This document shows positions 15,284 through 23,571 of a stretch of 30,603 nt of DNA, piece after piece. The stretch is from JBALVT01 sp047612385 (lineage in GTDB: Bacteria > Pseudomonadota > Gammaproteobacteria > Pseudomonadales > Halieaceae), in the NCBI GenBank assembly GCA_047612385.1, contig JBLGAR010000051.1, positions 1 to 30,603 of the forward strand. The letters are read 5' to 3'. The notes beneath the pieces were generated by a model. It ran no database searches, was not told the DNA's origin, and worked only from the letters and a program-made list of their open reading frames with translations. Numbering within the stretch: position 1 is the first letter of the stretch; every line of letters begins with the position of its first letter. The position numbers and the translations under genes are program-made.

Positions 15284-17797
15284 ATGAAAGAAAGTGCCCA
15301 GGTCGTTGTCGTTGGCGGTGGAGTCGTGGGAGTTTCCACCCTCTACCATTTGGCGAAAAAGGGTTGGACCGATGTGGTGTTGGTAGAGCGCAAAGAGCTT
15401 ACCTCTGGATCAACCTGGCACGCGGCGGGTCTCCTCCCCCTTTTTAATATGAGTTACTCAGTGGGCAAGCTGCACCAGTACTCCGTCAACTTCTATCACG
15501 AGCTGGAAAAAGAAACCGGACAAGACGTCGGCTTTAAAGTTGTCTCCAATATTCGCCTCGCCACCTGCGAAGACAGGATGGACGAATATCGCTACTACGC
15601 TTCCGTCGCCCAAACTGTCGGCGTGGATGTTCGCTTTTTGACACCAGAGCAAGTCAAAGAAATTTGGCCCATGTGCAATACCGAAGGTCTGGTCGGTGCG
15701 ATACAGCACCCGGACGACGGTTATATCCAACCCGCGGACTTAACGCAGGCACTGGCCAAGGGCGCGCGGTCCCGTGGGGCCGAGATCTATCGCAATACTA
15801 CAGTCACTGCTATGGAACAGAACGCAGATGACAGCTGGGTCGTTAAAACCGACAAGGGCGATATCCACTGTCAGCATGTCGTTTCCTGCACCGGGAATTT
15901 CGCGCGCAAGACGGGCGCGATGGTCGGTCTGGATATTCCGGTGATTCCTGTGGAACACCAGTACCTAGTCACTGAGCCGCATCCCGAGATTCTTGCACGC
16001 AAAAAAGCGGGACTGCCAGAGCAAGGGGTACTTCGCGAGTCCGACGCTGGATACTATCTGCGAGAGGAAAATGGCGGACTCATTCTCGGCCCCTATGAAA
16101 AAGGTGCGCCGTGCTGCTATGTAGACGGGCCCGATGACGAATCAGAATATGAGTTGTTCAACCAGGACCTGGACCGTCTCATGCCACACATTGAGGCTTG
16201 CATTCATCGTGTACCTGCCTTCGGTGAAGTCGGCATTAAAACCGTTTACAACGGCGCCATCGCCTATGCACCTGATGGCAACCCGATAGTTGGACCGGCC
16301 TGGGAGCTGAAAAACTTCTGGTTGAATGAAGGTCACAGTTTCGGCATTACCGCCGCAGGCGGAGCTGGGTGGCAGCTGGCAGAGTGGATTGTTGAAGGAG
16401 AGCCCACGGTCGACATGATGGGGGTCGATCCTCGCCGCTTTGGTCCCTATGCCTCCAGGGGATACCTGCGTAGCAAAAACGAAGAGAGCTATGCCAATGT
16501 GTTTACCACCCATTTCCCCGATGAGGAGCGCGCTGCAGCCCGACCCCTGAAACGCTCGCCGTGCTACGACAAAATGAAGGCACTTGGGGCAGTGTTTGGT
16601 CATGTCTACGGCTGGGAAAGACCAAACTGGTTCGCACCCGCCGACTATTCACTCAGCGCCAGCGACTTGAAACAGGCCGACTGCTTATTGAACGACAATC
16701 ACTCACCAGCTCTGGAAGACGGCCGTATTGTCGAACGCAATTCCTTCCGTCGTTCCAACTATTTTGATTTTGTCGGCCGCGAATGCGAGCACGTGGCCAA
16801 CAACGTCGGCATTCTTGATATGAGTGCGTTTTCCAAATTTACCGTCAAGGGCATCGGCGCAGCACAATGGCTCGAATCACTAGTGGCCAACGCCATACCC
16901 AAGAGCGTTGGTCGCGTGGGGCTGTGCCATATGTTGTCGAAAAATGGGGGCGTGCGGGCAGAGTTCACAATCTATAAAAAGGCGGAGCGTGACTACTATT
17001 TGGTTTCTGCTGGCGCTATGGAGCGACACGACTGGGACTACCTGTACAAGAACTTACCAAAAGATGGCAGCGTAGAAATTCAAAAAATTACCACCGCAAT
17101 GGGCGTACTGGTTATCGCCGGGCCAAAATCTCGAGAAGTCTTACAAAAGCTAACTGACGCGAGTCTTGCGGATGAAGACTTTAAATGGCTCACGGGCCAA
17201 TTCATCAATGTGGGTTTTGCACAAGCTGATGCCTTGCGAGTCAATTTTGTGGGTGAACTGGGCTGGGAGTTACATCACCCTATCGAGATGCAAAACTATA
17301 TCTTCGACGAGGTAATGAAGGCCGGTGCCGAGTTCGATATCAAACCTTTTGGTATAAGAGCCATGGACTCTATGCGCCTGGAAAAGTCCTATCGCTTGAT
17401 CCCGCGAGAAATGTCCATTGAATACTCCGCTTTGGAATCCGGGCTCGACCGTTTCGTTAAGCTGGACAAGGAAGCTGATTTTATTGGCAAACAAGCCCTC
17501 AAGAACTGGCAGTCCAGAGGCTTCGACAATCAATTTGTCACCCTGGAAGTCCACGGTGTTACAGACACCGATGCGCGCGGATCAGAAGCCATTTACAAGG
17601 ACGGGGAAATTGTCGGCCGAGCCACCTCTGGAGGTTTTGGGTTTCGAATCGGGAAGTCCTTGGCACTGGGATTGGTCAATCCCAAGTTGGCGGCTATTGG
17701 AACGGAGATGGAAATTGAAATTCTCGCCAAGCGCTATCGCATCACTGTGATTGAGGAATCACCTTACGACCCAGAAAATGCGGCCTTGCGGAGCTAA
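15284..17797 (+). CDS. GcvT-fused FAD dehydrogenase (dimethylglycine/sarcosine dehydrogenase family)
   Basis: This 837-aa flavoprotein oxidatively demethylates an N-methyl glycine and passes formaldehyde to tetrahydrofolate, giving 5,10-methylene-THF. The N-terminal DAO-type domain (about 1-390) has VVVVGGGVVGVSTLYHLA and GSTWHAAGL, where His46 is the expected covalent FAD attachment site. A linker is followed by an aminomethyltransferase (GcvT) domain (about 430-740) with RAMDSMRLEKSYR, and a GcvT C-terminal barrel to the end. Length and order match dimethylglycine and sarcosine dehydrogenases. With the corrinoid demethylation operon 127 bp downstream and a shared operator, dimethylglycine made from glycine betaine is the likely substrate, though sarcosine cannot be excluded. 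Confidence 0.88.
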   Translation: MKESAQVVVVGGGVVGVSTLYHLAKKGWTDVVLVERKELTSGSTWHAAGLLPLFNMSYSVGKLHQYSVNFYHELEKETGQDVGFKVVSNIRLATCEDRMDEYRYYASVAQTVGVDVRFLTPEQVKEIWPMCNTEGLVGAIQHPDDGYIQPADLTQALAKGARSRGAEIYRNTTVTAMEQNADDSWVVKTDKGDIHCQHVVSCTGNFARKTGAMVGLDIPVIPVEHQYLVTEPHPEILARKKAGLPEQGVLRESDAGYYLREENGGLILGPYEKGAPCCYVDGPDDESEYELFNQDLDRLMPHIEACIHRVPAFGEVGIKTVYNGAIAYAPDGNPIVGPAWELKNFWLNEGHSFGITAAGGAGWQLAEWIVEGEPTVDMMGVDPRRFGPYASRGYLRSKNEESYANVFTTHFPDEERAAARPLKRSPCYDKMKALGAVFGHVYGWERPNWFAPADYSLSASDLKQADCLLNDNHSPALEDGRIVERNSFRRSNYFDFVGRECEHVANNVGILDMSAFSKFTVKGIGAAQWLESLVANAIPKSVGRVGLCHMLSKNGGVRAEFTIYKKAERDYYLVSAGAMERHDWDYLYKNLPKDGSVEIQKITTAMGVLVIAGPKSREVLQKLTDASLADEDFKWLTGQFINVGFAQADALRVNFVGELGWELHHPIEMQNYIFDEVMKAGAEFDIKPFGIRAMDSMRLEKSYRLIPREMSIEYSALESGLDRFVKLDKEADFIGKQALKNWQSRGFDNQFVTLEVHGVTDTDARGSEAIYKDGEIVGRATSGGFGFRIGKSLALGLVNPKLAAIGTEMEIEILAKRYRITVIEESPYDPENAALRS

Positions 17798-17804
17798 TAC
17801 CGCA

Positions 17805-17863
17805 TGTCGCAAATAGAACAAATAACGTCGCAATTTTACACTATCTGTCCGCAGAACTAGAAC
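17805..17863 (+). promoter_or_regulatory. Tandem GTCGCA operator (site 2) and promoter of the corrinoid operon
   Basis: GTCGCA half-sites start at 17806 and 17827, again exactly 21 bp apart and both followed by A-rich sequence. The promoter TTTACA (17835-17840), 17 bp, TAGAAC (17858-17863) begins right behind the second half-site. This is the classic position for an AraC-family activator touching the -35. The leader would be about 55 nt to the ATG at 17925. Confidence 0.7.
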
Positions 17864-17924
17864 ACACTAGCGCCAATAATCACGGTATGTTTGCGGTGTC
17901 TCAGACACTGGCTGGAAGGCAGAT

Positions 17925-19466
17925 ATGAGCGAAAGAACGGGCGCAAGAAAATCACGTGGCAGAGACGCAAAGCGCGCCGCTCGTGCAAAAACGCAGATGC
18001 AAATATCGACGTTTATCGAGCGCAAAATCCCCTACTTCGATTACCTCGACGATCAGAGTATTGAACTGATCGAGCACAACGCCGATACGGTACTCGAAGA
18101 AATCGGCATCGAGTTTCGCGACGACCCTGAAGCTCTGGCGCTGCTCAAAGCAGCGGGCGCAAGTGTCGACGGAGAACGCGTTCGTTTTCCTAGAGGGATG
18201 TGCCGCTCAATCATACAGGCAACGGCACCCAAAGAGTTTACTCAGCACGCCCGCAACCCCGAGCGCAGCGTGATTATCGGCGGGAACCGAACTGTAATGG
18301 TTCCGGCATACGGTTCGCCTTTTGTGCGGGACCTGGACAACGGACGACGCTATGCAACTATTAAAGATTTCGAAAATTTCGTAAAGCTGGCCTACATGGC
18401 TCCCGGTTTGCATCACTCCGGGGGCACAGTCTGTGAGCCCGTTGATTTACCGGTGAACAAACGTCACTTCGACATGATCTACAGTCACCTTAAGTACAGC
18501 GACAAGCCCTTTATGGGCTCGGTAACTCACCCCGATCGCGCGCAGGACACGGTCGATATGGCCAAGATCGTTTTCGGCGATGACTTTGTGGAAAACAACT
18601 GTGTTTGCACCAGCCTAATCAATGCCAACTCCCCGATGACCTTTGACGCCACAATGCTCGGTGCCGCCAAAGTTTATGCAAAGCACAACCAGGCCACGGT
18701 CATTTCTCCCTTTATCCTCGCAGGCGCGATGTCGCCAGTGACAGTAGCGGGCACGGCGACTCAAATACTCGCCGAAGCGTTGGCAGGAATAGCATTCGTA
18801 CAGCTGGTTAAGCCTGGCGCACCTGTGATTTTTGGAACCTTTGCCAGCGCAATCTCGATGCAAAGCGGCGCACCCACTTTCGGTACACCCGAACCCAGTA
18901 TGGTTATGTATGTAGTGGCCAGTCTAGCTCGCAGGCTTGGGGTTCCCTTTCGAAGTGGCGGAGGCTTGTGCGGCTCAAAAATTCCAGACGCTCAAGCCGC
19001 TTACGAATCAGCTAACACAATGCAAGCCGCAGCCATGGCGGGCGTTAATTTTATGCTACACACTGCCGGTTGGCTCGAGGGCGGCCTGTCCATGGGATAT
19101 GAAAAGTTCATCATGGATTGCGACCAGGCCAATATGATTTCTGTATTACTCAACGGCGTGGACATGTCAGAAAACGGCCAAGCTATGGATGCGCTGCGAG
19201 AGGTAGGCCCAGGTTCGCACTTCTTGGGATCAGCCCATACTCAGGCTAATTTCGAAACCGCGTTTTATCGATCAACCGTCGCAGACAACAACAGCTTCGA
19301 ACAGTGGGACGCCGAGGGTGCACTGGATTGCGCGCAGAGAGCGAATGCCCAATGGAAGCAAATGCTAGCGGACTATGTGGCGCCACCTATGGAGCCCGGA
19401 GTGGACGAAGCTCTGCAAGAATTTATTGCAAAACGCAAAGCATCTTTTCCAGATAAAGAATACTAA
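17925..19466 (+). CDS. MttB-family methyltransferase, non-pyrrolysine (candidate glycine betaine methyltransferase)
   Basis: This 513-aa protein of the trimethylamine methyltransferase superfamily (COG5598) transfers a methyl group from a methylated amine to Co(I) of a corrinoid protein. It reads through without an in-frame TAG, so it lacks pyrrolysine; characterised homologues of this kind, such as MtgB, act on quaternary amines like glycine betaine. Recognisable segments are DADTVLEEIGIEFRDDPEAL-like N-terminal sequence, TVCEPVDLP, INANSPMTFD, GAMSPVTVAGT and HTAGWLEGGLSMGYEKF. The first ~22 residues are a basic extension with nine Arg/Lys. GGAAGG lies six bases before the ATG. It is first in the operon, 33 bp before its corrinoid protein. 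The methyl donor is inferred from neighbours. Confidence 0.87.
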   Translation: MSERTGARKSRGRDAKRAARAKTQMQISTFIERKIPYFDYLDDQSIELIEHNADTVLEEIGIEFRDDPEALALLKAAGASVDGERVRFPRGMCRSIIQATAPKEFTQHARNPERSVIIGGNRTVMVPAYGSPFVRDLDNGRRYATIKDFENFVKLAYMAPGLHHSGGTVCEPVDLPVNKRHFDMIYSHLKYSDKPFMGSVTHPDRAQDTVDMAKIVFGDDFVENNCVCTSLINANSPMTFDATMLGAAKVYAKHNQATVISPFILAGAMSPVTVAGTATQILAEALAGIAFVQLVKPGAPVIFGTFASAISMQSGAPTFGTPEPSMVMYVVASLARRLGVPFRSGGGLCGSKIPDAQAAYESANTMQAAAMAGVNFMLHTAGWLEGGLSMGYEKFIMDCDQANMISVLLNGVDMSENGQAMDALREVGPGSHFLGSAHTQANFETAFYRSTVADNNSFEQWDAEGALDCAQRANAQWKQMLADYVAPPMEPGVDEALQEFIAKRKASFPDKEY

Positions 19467-19499
19467 TTAGCGACCTATAAAGGCACAGAGGCATCCGTT

Positions 19500-20231
19500 A
19501 TGCATGACGACGTCAACAACAACCAGCCAAATATCGATGATGACGAAGAAGATATCATTCTGAGTGAACTGCCCACTGACGAGTTAGTGCTGCAGATGCA
19601 CGACGATTTATACGATGGCCTCAAAGAGGAAGTCGAAGAAGGCACAAATATTCTTCTGGAACGCGGCTGGTCGGCGGAAAAAGTGCTTTCGGAAGCGCTC
19701 GTCGGTGGTATGACCATTGTCGGAATCGATTTTCGAGACGGTATTTTATTCGTACCCGAGGTGCTGCTGGCGGCCAACGCAATGAAAGGTGGTATGGCGA
19801 TTCTGCAACCGCTGCTGGCGGAAACCGGAGCCAAGCCTGTGGGTACCATGGTGATTGGTACTGTCAAAGGCGACATTCACGATATTGGCAAAAACCTTGT
19901 CGGCATGATGATGGAAGGCGCGGGATTCGTAGTCATCGATATAGGCATCAACAACTCGGTCGAAGACTACTTCACGGCTCTTGAAAAACACAAACCCGAT
20001 ATTCTGGGAATGTCTGCCCTACTCACCACTACCATGCCCTATATGAAAGTGGTCATCAACGCGCTGATCGAACAGGGCTTGCGCGACAAGTACATTGTGA
20101 TGGTTGGCGGCGCCCCCTTAAACGCAGAATTTGCTGAAGCAGTTGGAGCAGACGCCTATTGCCGCGATGCCGCCGAAGCCTCCACCACAGCGATACGCCT
20201 GGTGGCCGAAAAGCGAGCGGCCTGTGCCTAG
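19500..20231 (+). CDS. Corrinoid (B12-binding) methyl-carrier protein, MttC/MtbC-like
   Basis: This is the cobamide-carrying partner of the methyltransferase. The helical cap domain (about residues 25-110) is followed by a Rossmann-like B12 domain with the base-off/His-on motif DIHDIG at 125-130, where His127 is the lower cobalt ligand, then SALLTTTM and VGGAPL for the nucleotide tail. It has 243 residues; relatives are usually near 210-215. The excess is an acidic N-terminal extension (11 Asp/Glu and no Lys/Arg in the first 28 residues). GAGG precedes the ATG. It shuttles methyl from the MttB-like enzyme to the pterin methyltransferase encoded further down the operon. Confidence 0.92.
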   Translation: MHDDVNNNQPNIDDDEEDIILSELPTDELVLQMHDDLYDGLKEEVEEGTNILLERGWSAEKVLSEALVGGMTIVGIDFRDGILFVPEVLLAANAMKGGMAILQPLLAETGAKPVGTMVIGTVKGDIHDIGKNLVGMMMEGAGFVVIDIGINNSVEDYFTALEKHKPDILGMSALLTTTMPYMKVVINALIEQGLRDKYIVMVGGAPLNAEFAEAVGADAYCRDAAEASTTAIRLVAEKRAACA

Positions 20232-20832
20232 CCAGGCGAAACCGCTTCTGGTAATCGCCTGCGGCGCACTTGCAGGCGAAATTCTAGAATTGAAGAAGAT
20301 CAACAACTGGCAACACCTAGACGTTCAATGCCTGGATGCCAAGCTGCACAACCGACCAAGCCTGATACCTGCAAAATTGCAACAGAAAATAGATGAGAAT
20401 CGCAATCAATATGAGCACATCTATATAGCTTATGCAGATTGCGGAACCGCCGGCGCTATTGATGCCATCTTGGAACGAGAGGGAATCGAGCGTTTACCCG
20501 GTGCACATTGTTATTCTTTTTTCGCGGGACAGAAACAATTTTTGGAATTGGCTGAGCGGGAATTGGGAACTTTTTATCTAACGGATTTTTTAGTCCGACA
20601 TTTTGACAGACTCATTATTAAAGGCTTTAAGCTGTCGACCCACCCAGAGCTTCGAGACAGCTTTTTTGGCCATTACCGAAAGCTGGTGTATCTCTCACAA
20701 AAAATAGACGATGGTTTGTTCGATGGTGCACGCGCCGCCGCCGACTATCTTAAGTTGGATTTTGAACACATACACTGTGGCTACGGCGAACTGGAAACCT
20801 CGCTAAAGTCGCAGATTATTGCAGTGGGCTGA
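20224..20832 (+). CDS. DUF1638-family protein
   Basis: This 202-aa protein is of the DUF1638 family, which recurs beside corrinoid methyltransferase genes. I place the start at GTG 20224, overlapping the corrinoid gene's stop by 8 bp, because homology-like sequence begins at LLVIACGALAGEIL; in-frame codons upstream are simply a shifted reading of the corrinoid gene. Notable segments are VQCLDAKLHNRP, IYIAYADCGTAGAID and LPGAHCYSFFAG, with conserved-looking Cys and His residues (DCGTAG, GAHCY, HIHCGYGE) that could bind a metal or corrinoid. Its biochemical role is unknown; a part in methyl transfer or cobalamin handling is inferred from context only. Confidence 0.82.
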   Translation: MPSQAKPLLVIACGALAGEILELKKINNWQHLDVQCLDAKLHNRPSLIPAKLQQKIDENRNQYEHIYIAYADCGTAGAIDAILEREGIERLPGAHCYSFFAGQKQFLELAERELGTFYLTDFLVRHFDRLIIKGFKLSTHPELRDSFFGHYRKLVYLSQKIDDGLFDGARAAADYLKLDFEHIHCGYGELETSLKSQIIAVG

Positions 20833-20843
20833 GAGAGCGCAAG

Positions 20844-21146
20844 ATGCAGAAAATTTCCGTTTACTGGCGAGACATTCCGTCTCAGGTCATCATCAAGCGC
20901 GGCCGAACTAGGGGCAAAGCTGCCCTCCCCTTGCGCTATCAGGAAGCCATAGACAGGGCCGCAATGAAAGCCGGCCGCGGCGGCAGTGACGCTTATATCG
21001 CCGACTGGCGCAGAGAAACGGCCCCCCTGGAAGCCACTGGGGAACTGGATGAACTGGCGGCCCAAGCGGCGTCGGATCTCGAGTCTCTCTACAGCGATGA
21101 GCGATTGAAGGCGCTGGTGGCAAATCTCGGCTTGGAGCCGGGTTAA
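20844..21146 (+). CDS. Small 'virulence factor' family protein of the methyl-transfer operon
   Basis: This 100-aa protein begins ISVYWRDIPSQVIIKRGR and contains AIDRAAMKAGRGGSDAYIAD, matching the small family labelled 'virulence factor' in databases. That label is misleading: such genes sit between DUF1638 and MTHFR-like genes in one-carbon clusters. GAGAG lies eight bases before the ATG; the next gene follows after 2 bp. It is soluble, without signal peptide, membrane segment or Cys cluster. It may be a small subunit or assembly factor for the MetV/MetF-like reductase encoded next; that is inference from position. Confidence 0.72.
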   Translation: MQKISVYWRDIPSQVIIKRGRTRGKAALPLRYQEAIDRAAMKAGRGGSDAYIADWRRETAPLEATGELDELAAQAASDLESLYSDERLKALVANLGLEPG

Positions 21147-21148
21147 CC

Positions 21149-21625
21149 GTGTACCGGGCTAGATTGTGGTCAACCCGCAATGCCGGGTTTTTAAACGGCC
21201 TGTATCGTCTATGGGAAACCCTGCTAACAGCAATCAACCCTCTGATGACGCTCATAGGCCATGACAAGCTAGATAAAGGCGTAACAGCCATAGAGGGCGC
21301 CGTAAAAGGGTTTCTGTTCGACTCTCAAAGTTGTGGGCAATGCACACTGGGTTACACCGGAATGGCCTGCCCCATGAATTGCCCCAAGAGTTTGCGCAAC
21401 GGCCCCTGCGGCGGAGTGCGTGCGGATGGCACCTGTGAAATCGACCCAGACATGGTTTGCGTGTGGGTGTCAGCCTGGGAGGGAAGCCAACACATTCGCG
21501 ACGGTGTTCAGGCTATACAAGTTATTCAAGCTCCTCTGGACTCACGCCTGAGCAACACCTCCTCCTGGTTGCGAGCCGTTCGAGAGCGAAAGCTAGTTCG
21601 GGATGCTATCAGACATGATCTTTGA
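21149..21625 (+). CDS. MTHFR C-terminal (MetV-like) cysteine-rich protein
   Basis: This 158-aa protein starts at GTG, two bases after the preceding stop. The core holds seven Cys in about 45 residues: SCGQC, GMACPMNC, NGPCGG, GTCEID and MVCVW, the pattern of the MTHFR C-terminal domain (PF12225-type). In acetogens the matching subunit MetV binds an Fe-S cluster and partners MetF. The N-terminal ~45 residues form a hydrophobic/basic helix (LNGLYRLWETLLTAINPL) that may anchor it. It overlaps the MetF-like gene by 23 bp, supporting a complex. The predicted role is electron transfer from methyl-THF oxidation to an unknown acceptor. Confidence 0.82.
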   Translation: MYRARLWSTRNAGFLNGLYRLWETLLTAINPLMTLIGHDKLDKGVTAIEGAVKGFLFDSQSCGQCTLGYTGMACPMNCPKSLRNGPCGGVRADGTCEIDPDMVCVWVSAWEGSQHIRDGVQAIQVIQAPLDSRLSNTSSWLRAVRERKLVRDAIRHDL

Positions 21626-22667
21626 AGACGAACCTGTTGTAGGCGAGAACCTACCGATTCTGCCGGGACATGTTTCACCGGGCAGGCTGGAGCGAATATT
21701 GCGCAAAGGTATTTTTGCAGTCACCGCGGAAATTGCACCCCCGGATTCATCCGACCCCCATGAAGTCTTTGAGCGTGCACGAGTATTCGACGGTTACGTG
21801 GATGCGATCAACGCCACCGACGGTTCGGGCGCCAACTGCCATATGTCCAGTGTCGGCATGTGCGCGCTATTAACCCGCCATGGCTATTCCATGGTGATGC
21901 AAATTTCCTGCAGAGACCGCAATCGTATCGCCATGCAAGGAGACGTATTAGGAGCCTCAGCAATGGGGGTATCCAACATACTGTGCCTGACAGGTGATGG
22001 CGTGCAATCGGGTGATCACCCTCAGGCCAAGCCTGTATTCGACCTGGATTGCATGACTAGTTTAGAGATGCTCCGGGGCATGCGCGACGACGGACAGTTT
22101 CTCAGCGGGCGTAAAATAAAACACCCCCCCGCAGTGTTCCTGGGCGCGGCTGCAAATCCATTCGCACCGCCGTTCGACTTTCGCCCGATACGCTTGGCGA
22201 AGAAAGTCGCTGCTGGCGCTCAATTCGTACAAACCCAGTACTGTTTCGACATCGACATGCTCAAGACCTACATGTCGCGAGTCCGCGATCTCGGCCTGCA
22301 CGAGAAAATTTTTATTTTACCCGGAGTAGGCCCCTTGGCCTCGGCAAAATCGGCCGAGTGGATAAGAAACAATGTGGCGGGCGTGCATATACCGGACACT
22401 ATTATTCACAGGTTGGCACAAGCGGAAAATCAGGCTCGCGAGGGCGTCAACATTTGCGTTGAAATGATTCAGCAGATTCGAGAAATTTCAGGCGTGCACG
22501 GCGTTCATATCATGGCCTATCGGCAAGAACATACAGTTCCCGAAATCGTGAAGCGCACCGCTATTCTCGACGGAAGAACACCCTGGCATCCAGGCGTGCT
22601 AGAGACCGGAAAGCAACAAAATACGCACGCAGCAACACTACTTCAAAATACGGAGAACAGCCCATGA
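21603..22667 (+). CDS. Methylenetetrahydrofolate reductase (MetF-like)
   Basis: This 354-aa TIM-barrel flavoprotein of the MTHFR family is predicted here to run oxidatively, converting methyl-THF to 5,10-methylene-THF. Family marks are FAVTAEIAPPDSSDP, INATDGSGANCHMSS, QISCRDRNRIAM for FAD, LCLTGDG, GAAANPF, FVQTQYCFD and LPGVGPL. It starts at ATG 21603 inside the MetV-like gene (an in-frame ATG at 21615 is an alternative) and ends in an ATGA overlap with the next gene. It is longer than E. coli MetF (~296 aa) at both ends, and the operon context differs from methionine synthesis. I therefore call it a dedicated catabolic MetF, used with the MetV-like protein. Confidence 0.85.
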   Translation: MLSDMIFEDEPVVGENLPILPGHVSPGRLERILRKGIFAVTAEIAPPDSSDPHEVFERARVFDGYVDAINATDGSGANCHMSSVGMCALLTRHGYSMVMQISCRDRNRIAMQGDVLGASAMGVSNILCLTGDGVQSGDHPQAKPVFDLDCMTSLEMLRGMRDDGQFLSGRKIKHPPAVFLGAAANPFAPPFDFRPIRLAKKVAAGAQFVQTQYCFDIDMLKTYMSRVRDLGLHEKIFILPGVGPLASAKSAEWIRNNVAGVHIPDTIIHRLAQAENQAREGVNICVEMIQQIREISGVHGVHIMAYRQEHTVPEIVKRTAILDGRTPWHPGVLETGKQQNTHAATLLQNTENSP

Positions 22668-23566
22668 CAGTCACCACCCTCAGCTCGGCTACCCGGGAGG
22701 TCAAGATTGGTTTCGATGAACCCTTCGTCATCATTGGTGAACGGATCAACCCGACCGGGCGAAAAATTCTCGCCGAGGAAATGAAAGCGGGAGACTACAG
22801 CCGGGTAGAGGCAGATGCGCTGGCGCAGGTTGCTGCTGGAGCACACATGCTGGACGTCAACGCCGGGATACCACTAGCAGATGAGCCGGCGATATTGGCG
22901 AGGGCAATTCAGCTCGTGCAGTCGGTAACCGATGTACCCATTTCAATCGACTCATCGATTATTGAGGCTCTGGAAGCAGGGCTTGCGGTCTACCAGGGCA
23001 AGCCACTGGTAAATTCTGTAACCGGTGAAGACGAAGTGCTGGAGCGCGTCCTGCCACTGGTCGCGAAGTACGGCGCGGCTGTGGTGGCAATCTCCAATGA
23101 CGAAACCGGAATATCTGAAGATCCGAACGAGCGTTTCAAGGTAGCCAAGAAGATCGTCGAGCGCGCGGCGGATTATGGCATTCACTACAGCGATATCATT
23201 GTCGACCCGCTGGTGATGCCCATTGGTGCCATCAACACAGCCGGAATACAGGTCATGCACATTGTAAGACGCTTGCGGGAAGAGCTGAAAGTGAATACCA
23301 CTTGCGGTGCGTCCAACGTCAGCTTCGGGCTACCCAATCGCAATGGCATCAACAGCTCATTTCTCAACATGGCAATCGCCGCAGGTATGACGTCGGCTAT
23401 CACCAGCCCCCTGCATCCCGAAGTCATGCAAGCCGTTCGTGGGGCAGACGTAATGATGGGTCATGATCCGCATTGCACCAATTGGATTAAGGCCTACAGA
23501 GAACCTAACGCAGAGGGATCCGACGGCGCCGCGCGCGAAGGTCGTCGGCGTCGCCGCAAGGCCTAA
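22664..23566 (+). CDS. Pterin-binding (DHPS-like) methyltransferase, corrinoid to tetrahydrofolate
   Basis: This 300-aa TIM barrel of the dihydropteroate-synthase/methyl-THF methyltransferase group is related to MtgA, AcsE and the folate domain of MetH. Conserved parts are FVIIGERINPTGRK, GAHMLDVNAG, PISIDSS, LVNSVTGED, and CGASNVSFGLPNR with the Asn that contacts the pterin. It should take the methyl group from the corrinoid protein and make methyl-THF, which the MetF/MetV-like pair oxidises. The last residues are strongly basic, ending REGRRRRRKA, beyond the usual family end. It is coupled by ATGA to the MetF-like gene and 5 bp from the reactivator gene. Confidence 0.87.
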   Translation: MTVTTLSSATREVKIGFDEPFVIIGERINPTGRKILAEEMKAGDYSRVEADALAQVAAGAHMLDVNAGIPLADEPAILARAIQLVQSVTDVPISIDSSIIEALEAGLAVYQGKPLVNSVTGEDEVLERVLPLVAKYGAAVVAISNDETGISEDPNERFKVAKKIVERAADYGIHYSDIIVDPLVMPIGAINTAGIQVMHIVRRLREELKVNTTCGASNVSFGLPNRNGINSSFLNMAIAAGMTSAITSPLHPEVMQAVRGADVMMGHDPHCTNWIKAYREPNAEGSDGAAREGRRRRRKA

Positions 23567-23571
23567 AAAGT

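Noticed and set aside
17925..19466. Pyrrolysine-containing trimethylamine methyltransferase
   Set aside because: No in-frame TAG interrupts the gene, and no pyl biosynthesis genes are in the window.
20844..21146. Virulence role suggested by the family name of the small protein
   Set aside because: Gene order places it within a one-carbon operon; nothing in the sequence suggests secretion or host interaction.
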